From: Muraenolepis orangiensis
Lineage: Eukaryota; Chordata; Actinopteri; Gadiformes; Muraenolepididae
Reading direction: 5' to 3'
Length of the DNA stretch: 64,000 bases
Assembly: GCA_027704905.1 (NCBI GenBank)
Contig: CM051016.1
Coordinates: 14,083,636-14,147,635, forward strand
This document shows, piece after piece, positions 1 to 10,593 of the stretch. Below the pieces are notes generated by a model. The model worked only from the letters and a program-made list of their open reading frames with translations, had not been told where the DNA came from and made no database searches. The position numbers and the translations under genes were made by a program. Positions within the stretch are counted from its first letter, which is position 1. Every line of letters starts with the position of its first letter.

Positions 1-357
1 AACAGTGATGTGAAAATCTTGTGTGCAATACCCGACGACAGACAGCAGTTATAAAATAAGATAAAATAGATAAAAATAGAATAAAAAATAGAATAAAGAA
101 TATAAAATATAAACTAAAAATAAAAATAAAAAATGCAATTTATAAAATGCAAAAATCAGCACAGAAAAGAGCAATATGTATATATAAATCAATGTAATAA
201 AATATACATTGTTATATGTTATACGCCCTTGTTCAGCAGCCTGATGGCCTGACTGTGGAAGCTATCTCTAAGCCTATTTGTACGACACTTGATACTGCGG
301 TATCGCCTGCCTGACGGTAATAGTGAGTACAGTTCGTGGCTGGGGTGGGCAATGTCT
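1..357 (-). repeat. 3' end of a CR1/L2/Rex1-type LINE
   Basis: Read on the minus strand, about 345-230 encodes the conserved C-terminal end of LINE reverse transcriptases of this group (LPSGRRYRSIKCRTNRL, then a RLLNKG-like end). It is followed by an AT-rich 3' UTR running towards base 1. The fragment joins Copia sequence abruptly at about 357. Only the 3' end is visible because the window starts here. Exact family not resolved. Confidence 0.6.
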
Positions 358-801
358 TTATCTTCTGTGGAATCTTCTGTGGAAGATATACGTAGTAGAC
401 AGATAGTAGACAGTAGATAGACGTAGTACTACAGGGTACTGTTTAAGCCTGAGAAAACAAGGCCCTGCCATATCTTGGAAGTCCAAGAAACAACCTACTG
501 TAGCACTCTGGACATGTGAGGCTGAATACATCAGCCTAGCCGCCACTACTCAGGAAAGCATGTATCTAACTATTAAAGCATGTATCTAACTATTAAAGCA
601 TGTATCTAACTATTAAAGCATGTATCTAACTCAACTATTAAACGGCATGGATAATAGAGTTTACAGTTGTACAAAGATGTATGAAGACAACCAGGGAGCC
701 ATCGCACTAAGTAAGAACCCAGTGAACAGACAGAGGTCCAAACACATTGATGTCAAATATCATTTGATTCGTGATGCACTCAGTGAAGGAAAAATAGATA
801 T
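358..801 (+). pseudogene. Copia pol fragment (RNase H and C-terminal part), interrupted
   Basis: This is the unit A copy of the Copia element seen more fully at 15865 and 33417. It starts in the RNase H domain at the DWASSVEDRRSTTGYC block, which is itself scrambled by short duplications (370-430). It continues through CEAEYISLAATTQE and the conserved end YEDNQGAIALSKNPVN...KHIDVKYHLIRDALSEGKID. The reading frame is broken by 20-bp tandem repeats at 558. At 801 the BEL/Pao element interrupts the gene, which resumes at 8346. It is dead as a coding unit. Confidence 0.85.
558..630 (+). repeat. 20-bp tandem repeat inside Copia pol
   Basis: Three full units of gcatgtatctaactattaaa plus a partial fourth, just after the codons for SLAATTQE. 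Since 20 is not a multiple of three, the repeats shift the frame. The same point carries three units in unit C (37187) and a palindrome plus repeats in unit B (19202). Confidence 0.9.
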
Positions 802-1187
802 TGTAGTGACCACTTGTCCTTTTGTTTCCCTAATGTGTGTGTCACTCTTGGACAGACTGAAACGTTTTTGACGCTTGTTGCAGATGGAAGAATATAATGT
901 CCACTCGAGGTTTGTTTGGGTTTGAAATTAAAGATGATTTATTTTCCTCTTTACAGAGATTCAGAAAACTTGCAATCTAATTAAATAAACAAAATAACAC
1001 TCCCGTACGCAAGCAAGGTCTAAAGACTGTATGCTTCTCAGTCTGTCACGCCCCCTAGCGTGACGCACCTCTCCTTATATAGATACCTGCAGGGGATTGA
1101 GTACACTGCAGCCATTAGTAGACACACACCACCTGGTAAGGCCAATAAATAAATAAATAAATAGAATATAAAGAATTGGCTCCTACA
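802..1187 (-). repeat. BEL/Pao 3' LTR
   Basis: 386 bp, TG...CA ends (tgtagtgacc ... ggctcctaca on plus). On the minus strand it contains a TATA-like tatataagg (about 1073-1083), the likely LTR promoter motif. It matches 7960-8345 base for base as far as I can read. Confidence 0.93.
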
Positions 1188-1349
1188 TAACCGGCCCCTA
1201 ATTGTATTTTGGGGCAACAAAAACAATTACAATATACACTGTATCTTAAAGGAGCCTGTAAACATTTCATTAACTTAGGTGTGGTGTGGTACTCACCAAA
1301 GATTGGCGATATCATCATGCCATCATTCATCAGCTGAAGCAAGGAGCCT

Positions 1350-4300
1350 TCACTCCTCACATTCTAGCAGCAGGCAGATCTTGGTTATGGGCCTCACTAG
1401 GACATTGGTCTGTGTTTTGACCTTTACAGCTCGCACCAATCCTTTAGAATCCGCCATAACTTCAAGCACTCTTCCCAAGATCCAAGAGCCACGTGGAGCA
1501 CAGGGGTCCACTACCATAACCACATCTCCAGGTGTAAAGCTTCTCCTCTGTTTGCACCATTTCTGCCTTTCTTGCAGGAGGGGCAAGTATTCCTGGCACC
1601 AGCGCTTCCAAAATAAATCGGACATGTACTGCACCTGTTTCCATCGGCGTCTCACGTACAGGTCATTCTTGTCAAAGACTCCAGGTGGCAGTATGGGCTT
1701 GGTGTTCAGGAGTAAGATGTGGTTGGGGGTAAGAGGCTCTAGGTCTTGTGGATCATTAGAGACAGTAGTGATTGGGCGGCTGTTTAGGATGGCTTCCACT
1801 TCGCATAACAGAGTCTGTAGTCCCTCATCATCTAGAGTCTGCTGTTTTAAAACAGAATAGAGCACTTGCCTTACAGACTTTATGAGTCGCTCCCACACTC
1901 CTCCATGGTGGGATGCTCCTGGGGGGTTGAAACTCCACTGTATTCCTTTTTGAAGCAAAGCTCCTTGAATCCGTTGCTGGTTCAGTGTAGCAAGGGCTTC
2001 TTTCAATTCTCTCTGAGCCCCAACAAAATTAGTTCCATTGTCGGATCTGATGTGTTTCACTTGTCCTCTTCTACAAATGAAACGTCTCAAGGCATTAAGA
2101 CATGAGTCTGTGTCGAGGGAGTTGGCCACTTCAATGTGCACAGCTCTACTAGTCATGCAAGTGAAAAGCACTCCATACCTCTTCAAGATGGTTCGTCCTC
2201 TTTTACTTTCAATAGGGCCAAAATAATCCACGCCAACATTGGAAAATGGAGGCAAGTCTGGCTCGAGCCTTTCCTGTGGCAAATCGGCCATCTTTTGCTC
2301 TCCAATTCTGGCCCTTTGCCGTCTGCATACAACACATTCCCCTATTATTTTTCTTGCTGCAGAATTGGCCTTGATTATCCAATATTTTTTCCTCAGTTCA
2401 GAGAGGATGTGGTTTCTTCCTCCATGTCCAGTTTTGTCATGTATGTGCCTGAGAATGAGTGTGGATACGTGAGAATGTTTTGGGAGTATGACAGGGAATT
2501 TACTCTCTTCTGGCATAGCTGCCCTACTCAGACGTCCTCCCACTCTGAGCACACCATCCTTGAACACTGGGTCAAGCTTGTAGATGTTACTTGCCTTTTT
2601 GACACCAGATGTCCCCATTTGCAAGGTTGTCATTTCCTCTGGAAAGTATTGCTTTTGCATTTGACAGATGATTGCATTTTCTGCCTTCTCTAGATCCTCC
2701 AGAGTAACTGTCTGTCCACCAAATGTGGTTTTGACATTCGTCATCTTCTGGTCCACCACTTTCCTAGTGCTTCGAGTGGTTGTGTTTGAGGCACTTGTGG
2801 AATGAAGTTCCTTTTTCCTGTTAACCAGTACTTTCAAAGTTTCTTTGAGTTTCAAAATCCATGCTACTGCAACTTTCAGCTTTCTCCAGCTGGAAAAGTG
2901 TGTGAGAAATTTGTCAGTTGGATTTCCATTGTCCTTTACAATGATTGTACTCACAGCAGGATTTCTCTTGACCTCTGGGTCGTCAAAGGAGTGTGAGACC
3001 AATTCCAACGGAAACTGTGGCCAGTCCCTTTCTGACTTCCAGAGTATGTCTGGACCCTGTATCCAACTCTGATTCTCCATGAATTTGTCTGCTTTTTGTC
3101 CCCTGGTGGCAACATCAGCAGGGTTCACCTTTGTGTTGACATATCTCCACTGGGTCATTTTTGTGGCTTCCCTAATGGTGGAAACTCGGTTAGCCACAAA
3201 CGTGTGGAATCTTGTGTGTTGGTTTGCTATATACTTTAGCACTGATTGGCTATCAGTCCAAAACATTGAGCTTTCAAGCTGCAGCTGCAACTCTCTCCTG
3301 AGAACTTGATCCACTTTAGTGGCCAGCACTGCAGCAGCAAGCTCCATCCTGGGGATTGTAATCTTTTTAAGGGGAGCAACTCTTGCCTTCCCCATCATGA
3401 ACGAAACGTGGATGGTGTTTTTGTCATTCATCAGTCTCAAATAGCTCACTGTACCATACCCTTGTTCACTTGCGTCTGCAAAATGATGAAGTTGTGCTTG
3501 TATGGGTTTGCCAAAGTCATTGGGTTTGAGGCATCTTCTAACCTTGAAGTCAGTGATCTTCTGGAGATCTAATTTCCATTTCACCCACTGATCAGAGAAC
3601 ATCTTGGGTATTTCCTTATCCCAGCCAAGGTTTAAGCTACATAGCTCTTGCAATAGCAGTTTGGCAGGCAGAGTGAAAGGTGCAAGAAACCCTAAAGGGT
3701 CATAAATGGAGCTAACTTCAGACAGGATCCCTCTCCTTGTGTGTGGCTGTGTCTTGGTGGTGACATTGAATGTAAAATTGTCATCCTCCACGCACCACTG
3801 CACACCAAGTGCTCTTTCTATTGGGAGTCGATCTCTGTCTAGATTGAGCTCTTTCACCTCTTTAGCTCTGTCTGCTTCAGGAACCGAGTACAATACTCTG
3901 CGGCTGTTAGTTATCCATTTGGAGAAGTGGAAACCTCCCCTATGACAGGCAGCTGTGAGCTCTTTGATAAGAAGTATTGCTTCCTCCTCCGTGGCTACAG
4001 ATTTTAAGCAATCATCCACATAGATGTTGTTTAGGATGGTGTCAATTACTTCAGGTCTGAATTGATTCCTGTTATCCTCAGCTGTCCTTCGGAGCGCATA
4101 GTTTGTGCAGCTGGGTGATGACACAGCACCAAAAATGTGCACAACCATACGGTATTCAAGAGGGTCAACACCTATATCACCCCCTGGCCACCACAGGAAT
4201 CTCAGATAATCAACATCTTGTTTTTCAACTTTCACTTGATGAAACATTGCCTGAATGTCTCCCATTATTGCAATAGGCTCCTGTCGGAACCTGGTGAGCA

Positions 4301-7300
4301 CTCCTATGAGAGGTTTGATTAGATCAGGACCCTGGAGTAGCTCTGAGTTGAGCGAGGTACCCTTGAAAGATGCTCCACAGTCAAAAACCACTCTGAGCTT
4401 TCCTTTTTTAGGGTGGTACACCCCATGATGAGGTATGTACCAAACCGTCCCATCCTTTTGCTTCAGCTGCCCCTGTGGCACTGCCTCGGCGTATCCTTGT
4501 TCAATGACATCACTGAGGAAACGGGTGTACTCCTCCTGGTATGATGCATTTTTTAAGAACTTCCTTTTTAAGCTCAAAAGTCGTTGTTCTGCAACCTGCC
4601 GATTGTTTGGCAGTGAAACATCATGCCTCCTGAATGGCAATTTAAAACTGTAGTGTCCATCCACAATGCTGGTTGAATCTTCAACAATTTTCAAAAACTG
4701 TTTGTCCTCTATTGACATTTCCTTTTTGTCCTCATAGGATTTTTCAACAAAGTCAGTATTGTACTGTGTGACCAGTAAGTCCTGAAGGTCAACTACTGAA
4801 ATCCTGTTGATAGAGACTGAAGATGTATTGTTGGCCTTTGTACCTCCTCCTCTTAATGGACCATTGACCACCCATCCTAGCAGTGTCCTTACTGCATATG
4901 GGCCTTCTCCTTGGCTGTTGATGACCTGTTGTGGTTCCATTACCTTATGTGCATTTGTGCCAATCAGCAAGCCAATGGCTGCATCTATGGTGGGGAGTCT
5001 GATGTTTTTGAGGTATGGCCACTTGGATATATCTGACTGGTTGGGAATGTTACCTTCTGTAACAGGCATGGTTTTCTGGGTGTAAAATTCTGGGAGGGCT
5101 ATAAAGTTGTTGCCATGAAGCTCACTCACCTCCAAACCGGTTACTATGTGGCTACTGACAGTCTTTTCTTGACCCATGGTACGGAGAAGGATGTTGGTTC
5201 TTTTTCCTCTTATATTCAGCTGATGCATGAGACTATTTGTGCAAAATGAGGCTGAACTGCCAGGGTCAAGGAATGCATATGTTTGGATAATCTGATTTCC
5301 TTTGCTGGATTTGACTTTAACAGGCACAATAGCTAGCACACACTCCTCTTCACCGGCCCCAATATGCCCACATGCTTTCGGAGACGCACTGGCCTGTGCC
5401 GTTTCAGACATTTCAGTTGTGGCTGATGTTCCTTTCCACTTTCCTATATGAAGCACAGTTGGATGGTTTTGTTTGCACTCTTTACATGTTAAGCGTTTAT
5501 GGCAATTGTTGCTCATGTGTCCTTGTACAAGACATCCAAAACATATTCCCCTTTCTTTCAGAAACATGATTTTGTCTCTGTGCAACTTCTTCCTGAATTG
5601 ATGACATGCATCCATTGTATGGGCACCTGAACAGAAAAGACAGAAAAGTTTGTTTGCAGCTTGGGAGCTGTCCTGTGACTGGGGTGACTGGGAATTATAG
5701 TCCATGTTGGTTATGCTGGTGGCAAAGCTGCTGCCAGTGGCTTTTGCCCTTTTGAATATGGTTGGTTTCTGAACTTTTGGGGTAGTTGGGTCCTGAATGT
5801 TGCCAAAAACAGGGTCTGTAAGGATCTTCACTTGGTATTCAAGGAACCTGACCAGGTCACAAAATCTTACTTTGCCGTTATGCTTTTCCTGTAGCACACA
5901 GACTTCAGATCTCCATTTCTCTCTGATTTTATATGGCAACTTGGTGACCAGAGCCTTTAGATTGGAAGACAAGTCAAGTTCCTCCATATAAGTTATTTCC
6001 TCCATTGCATTACAGCACCCTCTTAAATATAAAGCAAATGCCTCCAAAGCTTTAGGATCCTCAGGCTTGATAGAATACCATGACAGGGCCTTTTCTATAT
6101 AAGCATTAGCGATCTTGAATTCATTGCCATAATGCTCTTGGAGGAGCTCCTTAGCTCTACGATATCCCCTCTCTGGTTCCATATATAGACATGTTCTTAT
6201 AAGTTCCCTAGACTGCCCCCTAGTGTACTGTTCCAAATAGTACAACCTGTCTCTTCCAGAGAACGTTTTGGCTTCAATGAAATGCTCAAAAGCCCTCATA
6301 AATGATCTGTATTCAACTGGATCACCTTCAAATACCTTGATGTCCTTTCTAGGCAAAGAGGAATGATGAGATTGCTTGACAAGAGAGGCAGTAATTTCAT
6401 TTTGCTTTTCTAAGATACTGTAGAGAGTTGCATCATGCACTGGGGCTTGTTGTTTGGGCATTTTAAAGTCATCCTTTAATTGTGTAACATGTGATTGGGT
6501 TGGTTTAGAGGTTTGGTCCTGCATTGAGAAAAGTAGTTTGTCAGGCTGTGTGCCACCATATTGTTTTTGAATATAATATTCTGTTGGTTTAGGTGGCAGT
6601 CCCTGGGGATATGAGCGGTATTGCGGTTCCTTTGGGCGCACACTTTGTGTATTTGTAGTGCTCCTATGCACTGGTTCCTTTTCGGGCATCTTGTGTATTT
6701 CGCCCCCTTTATCAAAATATTCATTCATTCCATCCCTTGTTGGTGGAGGTGCGCTTTGAGTTTGAACATGACTTGGTGTTTCCACAATGGTAAGAACATT
6801 GATTTTAGCAGTGGCCGCATCCAACTCAGCCTGCACACTTAGTGTTTCCTTTCTTTTTCTTATTTGCTCCATTTCTTTAAGGAGTTTCCCCTCTTCCTCC
6901 TCCAACACCTGTTTATTTTTTAGTGCCTTTAATTTTGCAATTGCAGCAGCCTTTTCGGCTTCTGCACATATGCGAGCAGAAGACACAGCTGAGTGCGAGC
7001 TGCTTCTAGACCTGCTTGACACATTCGAACCTGAGCTGTGCTTGGATGATCTCCAGGCAATAACAGACGCGCTGTCACCAAGAGCAATGCACTCATCAGA
7101 CCTGGTTGTGGGTCCAGACATCCATTCCGTAACAACATCAATAAAGTCATTACTGCTGCACATTTTTGATTGAAACCATTTCTCACTTTCATTTATTTCA
7201 TCGGACTCATTGAGCAGCGTATGATATGACAAGTGAGCATCTTTAAAAGCGTCCAACAGTGTTTTGTACTTGGCTCTGTTTTCCTCCAATTCCTCTGTAT

Positions 7301-7490
7301 ACATGTTGTCCTTCATTAGTTCCTTTATAATGTTCTTTCTCCGTGTAAGTTGACAGAGTTTGTATTTGCGCGTTGAGCGCATTTTTGCAACGTGTTCCTC
7401 GTCCCTTTCATGGGAAACTTCAACTTCGGGTTCACTCGCGGTAAACCTCGCAACATTTGATTCTGTTGTTCCATCCATTTCTTGATCCAT
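1350..7490 (-). CDS. BEL/Pao gag-pol polyprotein
   Basis: 2046 residues, uninterrupted, starting at a true ATG (MDQEMDGTTES). The order is typical of Pao/BEL. The N-terminal gag has a charged coiled-coil stretch (about 185-240) and a DUF1759-like block around FEGDPVEYRSFMRAFEHF (about 395-415). Zinc-knuckle cysteines follow (CLFCSGAHTMDACH and CFGCLVQGHMSNNC, about 615-670). The aspartic protease motif is DPGSSASFC (about 742), the reverse transcriptase YVDD (about 1157) and RNase H FADASEQGYG (about 1337). The integrase has an H-C region, DYFGP (about 1755), SDNGTNF (about 1815) and GGVWERL (about 1862), then the DUF5641-like tail with RRRWKQVQYMSDLFWKRW. No envelope gene is present. It should yield nucleocapsid, protease, RT/RNase H and integrase by proteolysis. 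No disabling lesion is visible, so the copy may be autonomous. Confidence 0.95.
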   Translation of the reverse strand: MDQEMDGTTESNVARFTASEPEVEVSHERDEEHVAKMRSTRKYKLCQLTRRKNIIKELMKDNMYTEELEENRAKYKTLLDAFKDAHLSYHTLLNESDEINESEKWFQSKMCSSNDFIDVVTEWMSGPTTRSDECIALGDSASVIAWRSSKHSSGSNVSSRSRSSSHSAVSSARICAEAEKAAAIAKLKALKNKQVLEEEEGKLLKEMEQIRKRKETLSVQAELDAATAKINVLTIVETPSHVQTQSAPPPTRDGMNEYFDKGGEIHKMPEKEPVHRSTTNTQSVRPKEPQYRSYPQGLPPKPTEYYIQKQYGGTQPDKLLFSMQDQTSKPTQSHVTQLKDDFKMPKQQAPVHDATLYSILEKQNEITASLVKQSHHSSLPRKDIKVFEGDPVEYRSFMRAFEHFIEAKTFSGRDRLYYLEQYTRGQSRELIRTCLYMEPERGYRRAKELLQEHYGNEFKIANAYIEKALSWYSIKPEDPKALEAFALYLRGCCNAMEEITYMEELDLSSNLKALVTKLPYKIREKWRSEVCVLQEKHNGKVRFCDLVRFLEYQVKILTDPVFGNIQDPTTPKVQKPTIFKRAKATGSSFATSITNMDYNSQSPQSQDSSQAANKLFCLFCSGAHTMDACHQFRKKLHRDKIMFLKERGICFGCLVQGHMSNNCHKRLTCKECKQNHPTVLHIGKWKGTSATTEMSETAQASASPKACGHIGAGEEECVLAIVPVKVKSSKGNQIIQTYAFLDPGSSASFCTNSLMHQLNIRGKRTNILLRTMGQEKTVSSHIVTGLEVSELHGNNFIALPEFYTQKTMPVTEGNIPNQSDISKWPYLKNIRLPTIDAAIGLLIGTNAHKVMEPQQVINSQGEGPYAVRTLLGWVVNGPLRGGGTKANNTSSVSINRISVVDLQDLLVTQYNTDFVEKSYEDKKEMSIEDKQFLKIVEDSTSIVDGHYSFKLPFRRHDVSLPNNRQVAEQRLLSLKRKFLKNASYQEEYTRFLSDVIEQGYAEAVPQGQLKQKDGTVWYIPHHGVYHPKKGKLRVVFDCGASFKGTSLNSELLQGPDLIKPLIGVLTRFRQEPIAIMGDIQAMFHQVKVEKQDVDYLRFLWWPGGDIGVDPLEYRMVVHIFGAVSSPSCTNYALRRTAEDNRNQFRPEVIDTILNNIYVDDCLKSVATEEEAILLIKELTAACHRGGFHFSKWITNSRRVLYSVPEADRAKEVKELNLDRDRLPIERALGVQWCVEDDNFTFNVTTKTQPHTRRGILSEVSSIYDPLGFLAPFTLPAKLLLQELCSLNLGWDKEIPKMFSDQWVKWKLDLQKITDFKVRRCLKPNDFGKPIQAQLHHFADASEQGYGTVSYLRLMNDKNTIHVSFMMGKARVAPLKKITIPRMELAAAVLATKVDQVLRRELQLQLESSMFWTDSQSVLKYIANQHTRFHTFVANRVSTIREATKMTQWRYVNTKVNPADVATRGQKADKFMENQSWIQGPDILWKSERDWPQFPLELVSHSFDDPEVKRNPAVSTIIVKDNGNPTDKFLTHFSSWRKLKVAVAWILKLKETLKVLVNRKKELHSTSASNTTTRSTRKVVDQKMTNVKTTFGGQTVTLEDLEKAENAIICQMQKQYFPEEMTTLQMGTSGVKKASNIYKLDPVFKDGVLRVGGRLSRAAMPEESKFPVILPKHSHVSTLILRHIHDKTGHGGRNHILSELRKKYWIIKANSAARKIIGECVVCRRQRARIGEQKMADLPQERLEPDLPPFSNVGVDYFGPIESKRGRTILKRYGVLFTCMTSRAVHIEVANSLDTDSCLNALRRFICRRGQVKHIRSDNGTNFVGAQRELKEALATLNQQRIQGALLQKGIQWSFNPPGASHHGGVWERLIKSVRQVLYSVLKQQTLDDEGLQTLLCEVEAILNSRPITTVSNDPQDLEPLTPNHILLLNTKPILPPGVFDKNDLYVRRRWKQVQYMSDLFWKRWCQEYLPLLQERQKWCKQRRSFTPGDVVMVVDPCAPRGSWILGRVLEVMADSKGLVRAVKVKTQTNVLVRPITKICLLLECEE

Positions 7491-7959
7491 TTGCAGTTCC
7501 TCAACTGCTCAACATGTTACTCCAGTTACTCAACATGAATACATACAAGGCAGTACAAGCACACTCTTATATGGGTCCAATCCATTCCAAAAGATTCCAT
7601 TCAGTTTTATTGCATTTCGGGTAGCAAGGGTGGGGGTTTAGCGCAACTTCTAATTATGCAGCTGCCATGAAATCAATTAATGTCAGTTAATGCGCATCAA
7701 AATGTCACTTTTCTTCGCTCCTATATGAACTCCAAGTCCTCCTTTAACGAATTAATCCATTTATTTCATGTGTCAGCTCATATGATTTCTTCATTATGAT
7801 TAAAAGAAAATGTATTTACCGCTGCGTTGCAACGCACCACCACGCCACTTTCTTTGTCCTCCTTTGTCCTCAGCCACCCTGTCCTCGCCCAAACAGATGG
7901 CTATTTCCTGATATCCATTCCTTCCAAAGGTGTTTCTCCAAAGCGAGTCTTTAGACTAC

Positions 7960-8345
7960 TGTAGTGACCACTTGTCCTTTTGTTTCCCTAATGTGTGTGT
8001 CACTCTTGGACAGACTGAAACGTTTTTGACGCTTGTTGCAGATGGAAGAATATAATGTCCACTCGAGGTTTGTTTGGGTTTGAAATTAAAGATGATTTAT
8101 TTTCCTCTTTACAGAGATTCAGAAAACTTGCAATCTAATTAAATAAACAAAATAACACTCCCGTACGCAAGCAAGGTCTAAAGACTGTATGCTTCTCAGT
8201 CTGTCACGCCCCCTAGCGTGACGCACCTCTCCTTATATAGATACCTGCAGGGGATTGAGTACACTGCAGCCATTAGTAGACACACACCACCTGGTAAGGC
8301 CAATAAATAAATAAATAAATAGAATATAAAGAATTGGCTCCTACA
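7960..8345 (-). repeat. BEL/Pao 5' LTR
   Basis: Second 386-bp LTR, upstream of the ORF in the element's orientation. It is followed on plus by the gatat target duplication, after which Copia coding resumes. Confidence 0.93.
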
Positions 8346-8496
8346 GATATTGTTTACTGGCCATCAGAAGACATGGCTGCAGATAGACTTACAAAGCCGC
8401 TAGTTAAGTTTAAGTTTGGTCAATTCAACAGATTTTTCTTTGGAAACTAATATGGATATATATCGTTTTTCAGCTTGAGATGATAAGAAGTGGGAG
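8346..8496 (+). pseudogene. Copia pol C-terminal end, after the BEL insertion
   Basis: Continues the interrupted gene with codons for DIVYWPSEDMAADRLTKPLV and the terminal FKFGQFNRFFFGN-stop (about 8449). A polypurine stretch (aagaagtgggag) then borders the 3' LTR. In the other units the same stretch reads YCLSED, so a point change is also present. Confidence 0.85.
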
Positions 8497-8825
8497 TGTT
8501 AATATATGTGTTCTCATATGTTAAAATTAGTATGCGCTCATATGTTTTGTATTGTTACATCTTGTGCACCTCTATTATAAGAGTTACGTTGTTCTGTGTA
8601 CACGTGACATGTCAATCACATGATATGTATGTTGCTACTTTCTGGCGCGAACCTTGTTCAATAAAGATGGTTGTTTGCTGCAGTACTGATGAGAGTTGCC
8701 GGTGCTGTAAATAATGGTAAATAAACCATACGAAGGAAGATACTTGAGTGTGTAGTTTTCTTTATATGGACGAAGAGAATATACTGCACATAAACATGGC
8801 GGGTGAAGAAACAGAACGTCTTACT
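8497..8825 (+). repeat. Copia 3' LTR (unit A)
   Basis: About 329 bp starting TGTTAATATATGTG. The last bases read cttact instead of cttaca as in other copies. It is collinear with the LTRs at 19586, 42332 and 52173. Confidence 0.88.
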
Positions 8826-9442
8826 AATTAATTTAGAAGAAGCCTCATCATGGTTTGGAAGCCGCAGTAGCGCACTGTACCAAGCGTGTATATGGGTGTA
8901 ATGCTTTTATTGCCCAGCAGGGGTCATGGTGGTGCAGGACACGATTTCCAAGTAGACAATGTCCGCGTTGTTTATTAATAATAATATTAATAATAATAAT
9001 AATAATGATGATGTTTAACAATAATACACACTGTCTAACAATTGCTTAGGCCTAATCCAATATATCCAATTGATAAAATTCCAGAGATAGTCTCTTTTTA
9101 AAGTAGCTAAAGCAAAGGAGACAAATATAATAGACAGTTGTTGTACATTGCTTCACAACTTCCCAAACACTTTCCTAACATAAATAATGTTTTACAAAAT
9201 AAAACCTTAATAAATAAACATTCACAATTGGGAAACTGCATTCAACCATTGCAAAACTCACAACTGTTGTATATTTAAAGTAAAGTAAAAATAAATCGAT
9301 CTGAATTTATATAAAATTATTTGAAGTTGTGACCAAATCAACAAAATTTACAATTTTAAATACTGCTCTCAGTATTAAAAATCTAAAAGTAAAATGTCAG
9401 TTGTGTTAAATGAATAAAAACTCCATATGTTTTTTTCCCATA

Positions 9443-9479
<37 letters not shown>

Positions 9480-9604
9480 CATCTTCCTCATCTGGATAAT
9501 GATCATGTATTTATGTTCCATGAAAGATTATTTCCATGCTGGTTGTTGATTTTTGACTTAAGACAGAAGTAATTCAACAGTGAATAACTTTCACTTATGC
9601 AATC
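8826..9604. other. Unit A spacer with AAT and GT microsatellites
   Basis: Non-coding unit backbone. Right of the Copia LTR comes a conserved 150-bp stretch, then an AAT/ATG microsatellite (about 8974-9014), AT-rich sequence, and a perfect GT run (about 9449-9478). The same order recurs in units B and C. In unit D a Rex3 element interrupts it. Confidence 0.8.
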
Positions 9605-10160
9605 ATGCATTGAGGAGATCTTTAGGACCAGATATCAGAAGAAGGCCATGTCCATCACTAAGGACCGTAACCACCCTGGGCTCCATCTCTTCTCCCCCTA
9701 CCGTCTGGTCGACGGTTCAGCAGCATCCATACAGCAAGGACTACCAGGTTTAAGGATAGTTTTTATCCACAGGCAGTGACCTACTGAACTGATAGGAGTG
9801 CTACCACTATCATAACATTATTATCATTAACATCATTAACATTACACTGTCATACTTTGCTGGACTTTCTGGACTCATCACAGTTACTGCACTGTACTGC
9901 ACTGTAATCATGATGCTGCTGCACTACTGGCACTTTACATGTTTTTAAGGATTTTTGTAAAAAAAACAAAAATGTACATTAAACACATGTAAATATCATT
10001 TATCGGTCACTTTGCTGTTCTTTTTTGGTTTATTTTTATTGTATATATAATTTGTATGGTATTGTTTTTGAGATGTAAACTACAGGAGGGAATGGGGAGT
10101 AAGCATTCCAATGTACCTGTTGAAATTGGCAAATAAAAATATCTTATATCTTGTATCTTG
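9605..10160 (+). repeat. L2-like LINE 3' end (unit A)
   Basis: The end of an L2-type ORF (codons for KKAMSITKDRNHPGLHLFSP, then a frameshift before the FKDSFYPQAV-type end), followed by the 3' UTR and a tail of atcttgt-like repeats at about 10140. Copies at the same place in units B, C and D show that the insertion predates unit duplication. Confidence 0.75.
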
Positions 10161-10225
10161 TACTTAATGAACTTTCACCTCATTTATAGTATTAAAAAGA
10201 CTGAGGCGGGTCATGATCAAAGCGT

Positions 10226-10593
10226 TTTATTGAACACAGAAAAGCAGGAACCATTGAGAAGTGTTTCTCTCCGAGCTGAAGCACATGGTTGAGGATCTCA
10301 GGCCTACTGAGCTGCTCAAAGGTAGCTACTCTGCTCTATGTTCCTCCTCACGTGGTCCTCCTGGACGGCTCCCTGTATCTTCTCCTCCTCGCTCAGAGGG
10401 AGCACTGCTGGCTGCTCACACTCTTGGTCAGTGGGCTGCTGAGAGCAGAGTGGCTCACATGGCAGGTAAAGGTGTGTGCTGAGCGCCACCTTGTGGTGGG
10501 CAGCGTGAGGACGCTGCTGAGGGTGTAGCTTCCGTCGCTCTGCCGCTGGGCCACGCCGGCTCGGACCTCCTCGCCGCTCACAGAGGCTCCGTC
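10226..10593 (-). pseudogene. IgL constant-region exon, 5'-truncated (cluster A)
   Basis: The minus strand matches the C exons of clusters B, C and D from the codons for VSGEEVRAGVAQRQSDG to the end SVSSQQCSL-stop at 10393. A poly(A) signal AATAAA sits at 10226-10231. Homology stops at about 10593, so the first 45 or so residues are lost, including the first intradomain cysteine (VCLAKGF) and the conserved tryptophan. The splice acceptor, J and V are also gone. LINE sequence takes their place. The second intradomain Cys (FTCHVSH) and the terminal Cys for heavy-chain pairing remain. It cannot encode a light chain. Confidence 0.9.

Larger units (their letters stand above)
802..8345 (-). mobile_element. 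BEL/Pao LTR retrotransposon, full length, minus strand
   Basis: The ends are two 386-bp LTRs (802-1187 and 7960-8345) that I read as identical, flanked by a 5-bp target duplication gatat (797-801 and 8346-8350). The target is the C-terminal coding part of unit A's Copia. The interior holds one uninterrupted gag-pol ORF (1350-7490). About 470 bases of leader lie between the 5' LTR (right side) and the start codon. I did not recognise the primer-binding site with confidence. Identical LTRs and an open ORF indicate a very recent insertion. Confidence 0.95.

Noticed and set aside
558..630. Possible CRISPR-like direct repeats
   Set aside because: Units are contiguous with no spacers, inside a retrotransposon gene of a vertebrate genome.
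1279..7173. Plus-strand ORFs such as 1279-1860 and 2136-2693
   Set aside because: They are antisense to the BEL/Pao gag-pol and show no family features.
10261..10482. Plus-strand ORFs over each C exon (also 21385, 44132, 56991)
   Set aside because: Repeat at each cluster only because the IgL C exon on minus is conserved; antisense shadows.
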